In this document: positions 1 to 5,383 of the stretch, piece by piece | Numbering within the stretch: the stretch's first letter is position 1 | How the letters are laid out: each line of letters starts with the position of its first letter | The notes under the pieces: model-generated | Databases searched by the model: none | Seen by the model: only the letters and a program-made list of their open reading frames with translations | Told to the model about the DNA's origin: nothing | Source: Nitrososphaerales archaeon TH1920 | Lineage (GTDB): Archaea > Thermoproteota > Nitrososphaeria > Nitrososphaerales > Nitrososphaeraceae | Assembly (NCBI GenBank): GCA_014523495.1 | Contig: JAATVM010000204.1 | Location: 1 to 10,067, forward strand | Direction of reading: 5' to 3' | DNA: 10,067 nucleotides | Translations under genes and position numbers: made by a program

Positions 1-1
1 A

Positions 2-292
2 TCAGATACCCATTCTAGTTCCGGAAAAAGAACACGTCAAGGATATTATGCATTGGGTAATGTTACTAGTTACGGAGGTATATTGCGAGCTTTTAAAGAG
101 ATCTCGCTGAAGGCAATATCTAGTACAACTCCCTCTACTTTCTCATTTCTGGATTCATATTCACAAATAAAATTAATGGGAAGGGATCAATTCGATAATT
201 ATGCTAGGGCTTTAGACAAGTCAATGAATATTACAAAAATTTCACTTGCCATTACGATAGTGTTGTACATCATTATGCTAGTTATTTTATAA
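2..292 (+). CDS. C-terminal part of an unrecognised membrane protein (5' end outside window)
   Basis: The reading frame is open from the window edge to a TAA at 290-292, so this is most likely the tail of a longer gene rather than a small gene starting at the TTG at 53. About 96 codons are visible. The visible part begins polar and Ser/Thr/Gly-rich, contains a charged helix-like stretch around the FDNYARALDKSM segment, and ends in about 20 strongly hydrophobic residues (ITKISLAITIVLYIIMLVIL) that run to the last residue. That is a terminal transmembrane helix with no cytosolic tail. Such endings occur in polytopic proteins, for example NuoL-like proton-pumping subunits, and in tail-anchored proteins; I cannot decide which. 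It converges on purE with a 29-base gap. I do not assign a function. Confidence 0.55.
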   Translation, partial: SDTHSSSGKRTRQGYYALGNVTSYGGILRAFKEISLKAISSTTPSTFSFLDSYSQIKLMGRDQFDNYARALDKSMNITKISLAITIVLYIIMLVIL

Positions 293-296
293 AAAT
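284..296. terminator. Possible terminator between convergent genes
   Basis: This 13-base near-palindrome (four T, TA, five A on the plus strand) gives a T5 run on the minus strand about 27 bases beyond the purE stop codon. Archaeal termination commonly uses oligo-T tracts without a strong hairpin. The plus-strand T run lies within the last codons of the converging gene, so only the minus-strand use for purKE is reasonable. The evidence is weak. Confidence 0.25.
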
Positions 297-321
297 GTCT
301 ATCACCGATACCTGGAATGTT

Positions 322-828
322 CTACTTCGTTTTTAATCGTTTTCTCTTCTTAATAACACTAAGGTACAAATTTTTTCTATAGTCTTCAACTTCAGATGAT
401 ATACTTTTTGAACTTAATGCTAATATTTGACATGCTAGAATTGCTGCATTTAGTGAACCATTTATTGCTACGCACGCGACAGGGATTCCACTAGGCATTT
501 GAACAATTGATAGAAGAGAATCCATCCCCTTCAGATTATGTGTTTCTATAGGAACGCCTATTACTGGTAATGTAGTCAAAGATGCAATCATTCCAGGTAA
601 ATGGGCGGATCCTCCAGCTCCAGCAATTATTACCTTTAGGCCTCTTTTTTTCCCAGTTTTTGCATACTCAAACATTAATTCCGGCGTCCTGTGAGCCGAG
701 ACGATTTCCATTTCATATGGAACATTATTTCTTTCTAGAAATTCCGATGCCTGATTCATAATTTTTAGATCTGAATCACTTCCCATAATAATTCCAACAA
801 GTGGTTTACTCTTCCTTTTTAATTCCAT
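322..828 (-). CDS. purE: N5-carboxyaminoimidazole ribonucleotide mutase, PurE class I
   Basis: PurE moves the carboxyl group of N5-CAIR from N5 to C4, giving CAIR in de novo purine synthesis in the cytoplasm. The 168 residues match the family's usual 160-170. Visible motifs are MGSDSD (15-20), SAHRTP with the catalytic-type His46 (44-49), the glycine-rich loop AGAGGSAHLPGMIA (69-82), GVP (91-93) and MPSGIPVA (111-118). Together with an adjacent purK this marks class I PurE, the mutase, rather than class II, which uses AIR and CO2 directly. The ATG lies 23 bases inside purK, and a Shine-Dalgarno-like GTAGGT on the minus strand (836-841) sits 7 bases before it, supporting this start and translational coupling. 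Both ends are unusually basic: KRKSK near the start, and a tail ending KKRKRLKTK beyond the conserved core. Confidence 0.96.
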   Translation of the reverse strand: MELKRKSKPLVGIIMGSDSDLKIMNQASEFLERNNVPYEMEIVSAHRTPELMFEYAKTGKKRGLKVIIAGAGGSAHLPGMIASLTTLPVIGVPIETHNLKGMDSLLSIVQMPSGIPVACVAINGSLNAAILACQILALSSKSISSEVEDYRKNLYLSVIKKRKRLKTK

Positions 829-1999
829 GACGCTTACCTACTGTTAACAATTTCCTTACCATCTTAGCTCTAGATAACGCTTCCTCTATACTTTCTGCAG
901 TTATGGTAATATGACCTAATTTTCTTTGAGGTTTTGTAATTTTTTTTCCATAAAAATGTAATTTAAGACCAGGTATAGCAAAAATCCTATCGATTCCTTT
1001 AAAAAAATATTCTCCAGTATAGTTAGGTATTCCCAATATATTCATCATGACTGCAGGAGACATCAATCTGGGTTTTGCAAGTGGCAGACCAAGTATCGCC
1101 CGTATGTGTTGTTCGAATTGAGATATACTGCATGCCTCAATTGAATAATGACCAGAGTTGTGCGGTCTTGGCGCTATTTCATTTATCATTAATTTATTGT
1201 TTGTGAGAAACATTTCGATCCCAAATACGCCTACACCTTTTAGAGATTTGACAACCTTTTCTGCTATCAACTTGGCGTTACGCTCAACAGTACTATTGAC
1301 CCTTGCTGGAACAATAGTTGTATCAAGAATATTGTTTGTATGAATATTTTCAACTACGGGAAAGGATACTATCTGTCCGCATGTATTACGAGCAACTATG
1401 ATCGATACCTCCTTTACAAAATGAATGAATTTTTCTATCATGCATCTTCTTCCTTCAAAGTACTGAATTCCTCTTTTTACATGATCAGGAGATTTGATTA
1501 AAAAATTTCCTCTACCATCATAGGAATCTTCGCAAGCTTTTAACACCGATGGATAACCAAATTCATTACAAATTCTTTTTGCTTGTTCAGCCGAAGTGAC
1601 CTCGACAAATTCTGGGACTGGTATTCCTTTTGCTTTTAGAAATCTCTTTTGTCTTAACTTATTTTGAACTGTACTTAATACACCAGAGGCTGGATGAACT
1701 GGATATCCTCGTGATTCCAGATCCTTTAAAACTGAAGAATTTCCAAGCTCAATCTCATAGGTTAAGACGTCAGATTTTTTTGCCAGTTCCAAGATAGATT
1801 TCTCATTCTTAAAATTACTTATTATCATTCGATCTGCAATTGTTGAAGCAGGACAATTTTTATCAGGATCTATATATGCTAAATTTAATGACATTCTTTT
1901 TGCTTCTATTCCGATCATCTTGCCAAGTTGTCCTCCTCCAATGATTCCTAATGTAATATCATTAGGGGAGAGTTGGGATTTATCAAACGAATGCTTCAT
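806..1999 (-). CDS. purK: N5-carboxyaminoimidazole ribonucleotide synthase, PurK (ATP-grasp)
   Basis: PurK uses ATP and bicarbonate to carboxylate aminoimidazole ribonucleotide on N5, and passes the unstable product to PurE. At 397 residues it is somewhat longer than E. coli PurK (355), with about 14 extra residues before the first strand and a longer basic C-terminus. Order of motifs: nucleotide-fold start LGIIGGGQLGKM (17-28), ATP-grasp core SVLKACEDSYDGRGN (151-165), IEKF...KEVSIIVAR (188-204), GVGVFGIEMF (255-264), the metal and ATP signature INEIAPRPHNSGHYSIEA (272-289), then SQFEQHIRAILGLPL (293-307). The loop usually seen as GGYDG is DSYDG here; the key YDG and the lysine before it remain. 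It is first in a two-gene unit with purE. A TATA-like box 23-31 bases before the ATG suggests a leaderless mRNA. Confidence 0.96.
   Translation of the reverse strand: MKHSFDKSQLSPNDITLGIIGGGQLGKMIGIEAKRMSLNLAYIDPDKNCPASTIADRMIISNFKNEKSILELAKKSDVLTYEIELGNSSVLKDLESRGYPVHPASGVLSTVQNKLRQKRFLKAKGIPVPEFVEVTSAEQAKRICNEFGYPSVLKACEDSYDGRGNFLIKSPDHVKRGIQYFEGRRCMIEKFIHFVKEVSIIVARNTCGQIVSFPVVENIHTNNILDTTIVPARVNSTVERNAKLIAEKVVKSLKGVGVFGIEMFLTNNKLMINEIAPRPHNSGHYSIEACSISQFEQHIRAILGLPLAKPRLMSPAVMMNILGIPNYTGEYFFKGIDRIFAIPGLKLHFYGKKITKPQRKLGHITITAESIEEALSRAKMVRKLLTVGKRHGIKKEE
836..841 (-). promoter_or_regulatory. Ribosome binding site of purE
   Basis: GTAGGT on the minus strand lies 7 bases upstream of the purE ATG and just downstream of the place where ribosomes finish purK (stop at 806-808). 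It supports the overlapping ATG at 828 as the true start. Confidence 0.5.
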
Positions 2000-2021
2000 C
2001 GATAAAATACAAAATTATTGC

Positions 2022-2030
2022 AAATTTAAA
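2022..2030 (-). promoter_or_regulatory. TATA element for purKE
   Basis: On the minus strand this reads TTTAAATTTG-like, centred 27 bases upstream of the purK ATG. Archaeal TATA boxes are centred roughly 26-27 bases before the transcription start, so the transcript would begin at or within a base or two of the start codon. No Shine-Dalgarno motif is seen, which agrees with leaderless translation. Confidence 0.5.
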
Positions 2031-2045
2031 GTATCTATATTTCTT

Positions 2046-2062
2046 TAAACTTTAAAAGTTTA
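2046..2062 (+). promoter_or_regulatory. TATA element inside a 17-base palindrome, promoter of the SDR gene
   Basis: TAAACTTT, a single A, then AAAGTTTA form a perfect 17-base inverted repeat. Its centre TTTAAAAG looks like an archaeal TATA box and lies 25 bases before the ATG at 2080, so transcription should begin at the start codon. No ribosome binding site is spaced to serve that ATG. A perfect palindrome over the TATA box could also be a repressor site, but symmetric AT-rich boxes can arise by chance. Confidence 0.5.
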
Positions 2063-2079
2063 TAGATGTATAAAGTGAT

Positions 2080-2835
2080 ATGAATCTTAAGGGAAAGGTT
2101 GCAATTGTAACTGGTGCAGGCGGAGGAGTAGGAAGATCTACAACTGAGCGTCTCGTTGACGAAGGGTGTAGAGTCACTTTAGTTGGCAGAGATCGTTCAA
2201 AATTGACAAAGGTTATTTCAGATAAAGATAAAAACAATAATCTACTCGCTGTAAGTGCAGATATTACCAAAGAGGCGGAAGTTCTAAATGTTATTGAGCA
2301 AACCATTTCGTCTTTTGATACTATAGATATTCTTGTAAACAATGCTGGCGTCTTAAACGATCCGACCCCATTTCATATGATGACCGAAGATCAATGGGAT
2401 AATCTTATTTCAACAAATTTGAAGGGTACTTTTCAGATGACCAAGGCTGTTCTCCCAATAATAATGGAAAAGAAAATTGGAAGTATTGTTAATATCTCTT
2501 CATTGTTAGGAATACGTGCCATTCCAAATGTACCTCTATCAATTTACGGCGCTACTAAAGCTGGTATCATAATGTTTACAAAAAGTATAGCAGTAGAATA
2601 TGGGCCATATGGTATTAGATGCAATTGTATTGTACCATCTACAATAAGAAGCCCAATGATAGAACCTTATTTACAGGATGAAAAATCTAAAGAATTTTTA
2701 GAATCATCATTTCCTTTGAGGAGGATAGGAAATACTAGTGACATTTCGGGAGCTGTCGTATACCTATGTTCAGACGACGCAAATTGGATTACAGGAACGA
2801 CTTTGACTATTGATGGCGGCTTTTCTGCAAAATAA
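2080..2835 (+). CDS. Short-chain dehydrogenase/reductase (FabG-like SDR)
   Basis: This is a classical SDR oxidoreductase of 251 residues, the usual length for the FabG-like group. Seen in order: cofactor-binding TGAGGGVG (11-18), basic residues R37 and R39 after the second strand that favour NADP(H), an acidic residue in ADIT (60-63) near the adenine, NNAG (87-90), N113 in the active-site helix, the catalytic serine in NISSLLG (S141 likely), the YGATK pair Y156 and K160, and the C-terminal GTTLTIDGGF typical of 3-oxoacyl-ACP reductase-like enzymes. The full Asn-Ser-Tyr-Lys tetrad is present, so it should be active. The substrate cannot be read from sequence; fatty-acid, isoprenoid or sugar alcohol oxidation are all possible. 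It is divergent from purK and converges on the next gene with a 12-base gap, so it is its own transcription unit. Confidence 0.9.
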   Translation: MNLKGKVAIVTGAGGGVGRSTTERLVDEGCRVTLVGRDRSKLTKVISDKDKNNNLLAVSADITKEAEVLNVIEQTISSFDTIDILVNNAGVLNDPTPFHMMTEDQWDNLISTNLKGTFQMTKAVLPIIMEKKIGSIVNISSLLGIRAIPNVPLSIYGATKAGIIMFTKSIAVEYGPYGIRCNCIVPSTIRSPMIEPYLQDEKSKEFLESSFPLRRIGNTSDISGAVVYLCSDDANWITGTTLTIDGGFSAK

Positions 2836-2847
2836 TAGTTCTTAACT

Positions 2848-3291
2848 TTAACCTTTCAACAAGTCTGATTTCTTCTGCTTAATTAATGGGATTATTTTTT
2901 CCATTATTATTTCATGAAAATTATCTGTTCCTGCATCTAGAGAAAGTAAGATCACAAATGATAATTTTCTATTATCATCAGTTATCGGGATGGTAGCTCG
3001 AATAAGTTTAGAATAATGAGAAATTGCATATTGTATTTTCCCCAATAATACTTCCCATCTAAGCCTGGTAAATTGCCTGGTAGCTGCAGTAATGGCATAT
3101 TGGGCTCTTTCTTCAGAAGAAAGAAATGGCTTGATACCTTTACGCTGACTAATGTGCAGTATTATGCCATCTTCATTTGTAATTCCTGCAGATCTAATTG
3201 AAGTATCAAGTTTAATTATTTCCTGACACAATGTCTTGAATACTGAATTTTTCAATAGAAAAAAATTCACAATCGGTAATTTTAATGTCAT
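2848..3291 (-). CDS. Small conserved protein, roadblock-like/DUF6659-like
   Basis: This is a 147-residue soluble protein without signal peptide or membrane segment. The core pattern is LDTSIRSAGITNEDG (29-42), then a block around 50-61 ending LSSEE, a long helix (62-78), RWEVLLGKIQYAISHYSKL (79-97), and a strand pair IRATIPI (98-103) and LSFVILLSLDA (110-120), followed by a C-terminal helix. This arrangement resembles a family of small uncharacterised proteins I recall as abundant in Thaumarchaeota (DUF6659), with a fold like roadblock/longin sensor domains; the match is from memory. The first 20 or so residues are not part of that core, so a start at the TTG at 3231 is possible. A TATA-like box at 3362-3369 would give a leader of about 50 bases. 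Function unknown; a signalling or scaffold role is only a guess. Confidence 0.75.
   Translation of the reverse strand: MTLKLPIVNFFLLKNSVFKTLCQEIIKLDTSIRSAGITNEDGIILHISQRKGIKPFLSSEERAQYAITAATRQFTRLRWEVLLGKIQYAISHYSKLIRATIPITDDNRKLSFVILLSLDAGTDNFHEIIMEKIIPLIKQKKSDLLKG
2882..2903 (+). terminator. Possible terminator of the SDR transcript
   Basis: A run of six T (2895-2900) follows the SDR stop by about 60 bases, and AATGG/CCATT arms flank it as a small stem. It lies inside the end of the convergent gene. Oligo-T ends are common in archaea, but the stretch is also simply coding sequence, so the call is weak. Confidence 0.2.
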
Positions 3292-3320
3292 GATTCTTTA
3301 CGTTCTTCTCCTGCATTGTC

Positions 3321-3344
3321 AGTAAGTCTAGTAGACTAGTAAGT
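3321..3344. repeat. 13-base palindrome flanked by direct repeats in a promoter region
   Basis: AGTCTA, G, TAGACT (3325-3337) is a perfect inverted repeat. AGTAAGT occurs at 3321-3327 and again at 3338-3344, 17 bases apart. The cluster covers the transcription start predicted from the TATA-like box at 3362-3369, so it is a candidate operator for the gene at 2848-3291. It may also be chance in AT-rich DNA. Confidence 0.35.
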
Positions 3345-3361
3345 ATCGTAAGTTAATTGGC

Positions 3362-3369
3362 TTTATATG
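3362..3369 (-). promoter_or_regulatory. TATA element for the roadblock-like gene
   Basis: The minus strand reads CATATAAA. Transcription would start near 3340, giving a leader of about 50 bases before the ATG at 3291. A GGAG motif occurs in that leader about 15 bases before the ATG, too far for a normal ribosome site. Confidence 0.4.
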
Positions 3370-3404
3370 CTATTAGATTGAGAAACTATATATCTTATTT
3401 TTTA

Positions 3405-3779
3405 TCATGAACCCATCATTCCAGGCATTTTTATAGGTGTTCGATACCCAGTGGTTATGTTTATACCATTATCTGCAATAATTCTTACAAAATTCAAGTT
3501 ACTTCCTTCTGGGGGTGAAAGTGAAATTTTTTCTCCAGGATTGATAGTTTGTATTGTTTCATTTTTGATGCCATAATAAACAACAACATGAGTGACCGGT
3601 TGTTTTCCCGCATTCGTTAGTATTATCCTACTATTTACAAAAAGAGATTGATCTTCTCGCATTGCGTCCACCTCCAATGAATAATCAGGACGTTGAAAAT
3701 ATTGAATGACTAGGTACGAAAGAAAAGAAAGAAAAATAGTTCCTGCAATACAAATAAGAATAAGATTCAGTCTTTTCAA
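3405..3779 (-). CDS. Small membrane-anchored exported protein of unknown function
   Basis: Residues 1-5 are positively charged and 6-27 form one hydrophobic helix without a clear signal-peptidase site, so it is probably an N-terminal anchor with the rest outside the cell. The external part, about 95 residues, has alternating strand-like stretches: SRIILTNAG (50-58), THVVVYYG (63-70), NPGEKISLSP (80-89) and FVRIIADNG (97-105). This is the look of a small beta-sandwich of the CARDB or Ig-like type. Two N-glycosylation sequons are present, N73-E-T and N107-I-T. The C-terminus ends in Met/Gly/Pro (PIKMPGMMGS). There are no cysteines in the external part and no catalytic motif. It lies 110 bases downstream of purF on the same strand but has its own TATA element. 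I do not recognise a named family. Confidence 0.75.
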   Translation of the reverse strand: MKRLNLILICIAGTIFLSFLSYLVIQYFQRPDYSLEVDAMREDQSLFVNSRIILTNAGKQPVTHVVVYYGIKNETIQTINPGEKISLSPPEGSNLNFVRIIADNGINITTGYRTPIKMPGMMGS

Positions 3780-3800
3780 TTCAAATTAATTGAATTCCCA

Positions 3801-3809
3801 AATATTTAA
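3801..3809 (-). promoter_or_regulatory. TATA element for the exported protein gene
   Basis: The minus strand reads TTAAATATT, centred 26 bases before the ATG at 3779, the spacing expected for a leaderless transcript. It separates this gene from the purQLF operon upstream. Confidence 0.5.
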
Positions 3810-3889
3810 GTAATTTAGTAAAATCCCTGTCGGTAATGTGTAAATTGAAAATCGATTTTTTATTTGTTGTTAATTTATTGTTATTGTTA

Positions 3890-5323
3890 CTATTCCAAAT
3901 CTCCCTTTACTTCAGCTCGAGTCCTGAAAACTGGCTTTATCCCTAGGGGCTTGTAATTTCCAGTTGAACAAGAAAAACACAATTCATTCTCATCAATACC
4001 AATTGCCTGTGCTAATGTAATGGTATCATTGTAAATTACTTTATCTGCACCGATAGTTTTTGCAATTTTTGATTCAATATGACTATCATCGTGCTCTTGA
4101 TTCTGAAACGCCAAAAGTTCATCTTGTGATGGAAAATCTATTCCTGCATAGCATGGATACTTGATTGGTGGAAAAGTAACAATGAGGGATATTTTTGATG
4201 CACCCGCTGAACGAAGGATCTTTATGATAGATTGTGAACTTGTTCCTCTGACTATGCTGTCGTCTATTACTACCACGTTTTTTCCTTTGATAACTTCCGG
4301 TATTGGAATAATGCCCTTGTTAATTTCAATGCGTTCACCACGATAGGGTTCAATGAAGCTTCTCATGGCCCCTTTTTTTCGATACCTGTCCTTCAATAAA
4401 CCTTCTTCAAAATGGATACCTAGTTCTTCTGCATACCCTAAAGCCGCCGGTCTGGCCGAATCTGGAACTGGAATAACTACCTCTGCATCGTGTATTGGAT
4501 ATTTTCGTGCAAGAAAATGACCCATTTTTTTTCTTGCCTCATAAACATTAACTCCTTCAATAATGCTACTTGGATGTGCAAAATATGTAAATTCAAAAGC
4601 GCAGTGTGAATGATATTCACTAGTAGAAAATTGTTGTCGTTCTATTCCTTTTAAGCTTAGTTTCAATAATTCACCTGGTTGGATATCACCGATAAGCTTA
4701 CCACCTACGATATCGATAGCACATGATTCAGAAGATATGATATATGTATTTGATTCTTCAATATGTCCCAATACTAGGGGTCTAAATCCACGTGTGTCAC
4801 GAACCGCATAAACCGATCCATCATCTGTCAAAAGTGTAAAACAAAAAGAGCCAATCATTTCTTCCTTTAAGACACAAAGGGCTTTAACCATATTTTGATT
4901 CTTTTCAAGATGCATCAATAATCTTTGTGCCGCCAATAAAGTATCACTCATTGTTTGAGGTGAAAAAGTGCATCCCCCGACCATATTTGATAATTCCTCC
5001 ACATTAGCTATAGTTCCATTATGTGCTATGCAAAGATCTCTTATTTTTAATGGCTGTGCATTATCTAGATTACTTTTCCCAACAGTGGAATATCTGACAT
5101 GACCAATAGCAGCATGAGAATTGAATTTTTTAATAATGTTTCTAAAATCTTTTGAAGCAGATACTAAACCTAAACTTTTGTACGGGGGTTTTGAGGGTAT
5201 TGCAAATCCCCAAGACTCTTGACCCCTATGCTGTAGCGCCCGCAAAGAATCAATTACGTAAGGTATTACATTATGACCATTTAGTGAAAAAAAACCAACT
5301 ACGCCACAATTCTCATGAACCAT
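3890..5323 (-). CDS. purF: Amidophosphoribosyltransferase, PurF (4Fe-4S type)
   Basis: PurF catalyses the committed step of purine synthesis: PRPP plus glutamine gives phosphoribosylamine. The 477 residues match the family. The N-terminal Ntn glutaminase begins at Cys6 after a five-residue propeptide (MVHEN), as in Bacillus-type enzymes, which process a propeptide. Also seen: HRGQES (32-37), HVRYST (75-80), AHNGT (100-104), MSDT (125-128), RDTRGFRPL (175-183) and SSES (197-200). The phosphoribosyltransferase half has PVPDSA (285-290), the EEGLLKDRY flexible loop (306-314) and the PRPP site VVIDDSIVRGTSS (351-363). Cys241, Cys391, Cys449 and Cys452 sit where Bacillus PurF binds its 4Fe-4S cluster. 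An in-frame TGA just upstream fixes the start. It is last in purQLF, 60 bases after purL, with an SD-like AAGGAATGATC at 5328-5338. Confidence 0.97.
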   Translation of the reverse strand: MVHENCGVVGFFSLNGHNVIPYVIDSLRALQHRGQESWGFAIPSKPPYKSLGLVSASKDFRNIIKKFNSHAAIGHVRYSTVGKSNLDNAQPLKIRDLCIAHNGTIANVEELSNMVGGCTFSPQTMSDTLLAAQRLLMHLEKNQNMVKALCVLKEEMIGSFCFTLLTDDGSVYAVRDTRGFRPLVLGHIEESNTYIISSESCAIDIVGGKLIGDIQPGELLKLSLKGIERQQFSTSEYHSHCAFEFTYFAHPSSIIEGVNVYEARKKMGHFLARKYPIHDAEVVIPVPDSARPAALGYAEELGIHFEEGLLKDRYRKKGAMRSFIEPYRGERIEINKGIIPIPEVIKGKNVVVIDDSIVRGTSSQSIIKILRSAGASKISLIVTFPPIKYPCYAGIDFPSQDELLAFQNQEHDDSHIESKIAKTIGADKVIYNDTITLAQAIGIDENELCFSCSTGNYKPLGIKPVFRTRAEVKGDLE

Positions 5324-5327
5324 TAGC

Positions 5328-5338
5328 GATCATTCCTT
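5328..5338 (-). promoter_or_regulatory. Ribosome binding site of purF
   Basis: AAGGAATGATC on the minus strand resembles the archaeal GGAGGTGATC motif with a short interruption, and ends 4 bases before the purF ATG. A weaker TATA-like TTAATTAAAT lies at about 5347-5357, so an internal promoter is possible besides read-through from purL. Confidence 0.4.
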
Positions 5339-5383
5339 CGGGATGGATTTAATTAAGATTTACTCCACATAAATTTGTCCTTT

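Noticed and set aside
53..292. Small gene starting at TTG 53
   Set aside because: The same frame is open back to the window edge, and the TTG has no ribosome site or suitably placed TATA box, so a truncated longer gene is more likely.
1158..1343. Plus-strand 61-codon frame inside purK
   Set aside because: It is opposite the conserved ATP-grasp region of purK and has no independent start signal.
2052..2342. Open minus-strand frame of 96 codons opposite the SDR gene
   Set aside because: It lies wholly opposite a well-supported gene and its promoter, and its Ser/Thr/Leu-rich translation has no domain. It is a shadow.
3292..3404. Possible small RNA or tRNA in the longest gene-free gap
   Set aside because: No cloverleaf, conserved T-loop or strong hairpin was found; only the short palindrome and promoter-like boxes are visible.
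3860..3893. Low-complexity TTG/TTA-rich stretch after purF
   Set aside because: It looks like a short simple repeat, but the units are irregular, and on the transcribed (minus) strand it is A-rich, so it is not an oligo-T terminator either.
5152..5352. Plus-strand 66-codon frame opposite the start of purF
   Set aside because: It is antisense to the catalytic N-terminus of PurF; its translation is not recognisable and no promoter is seen.
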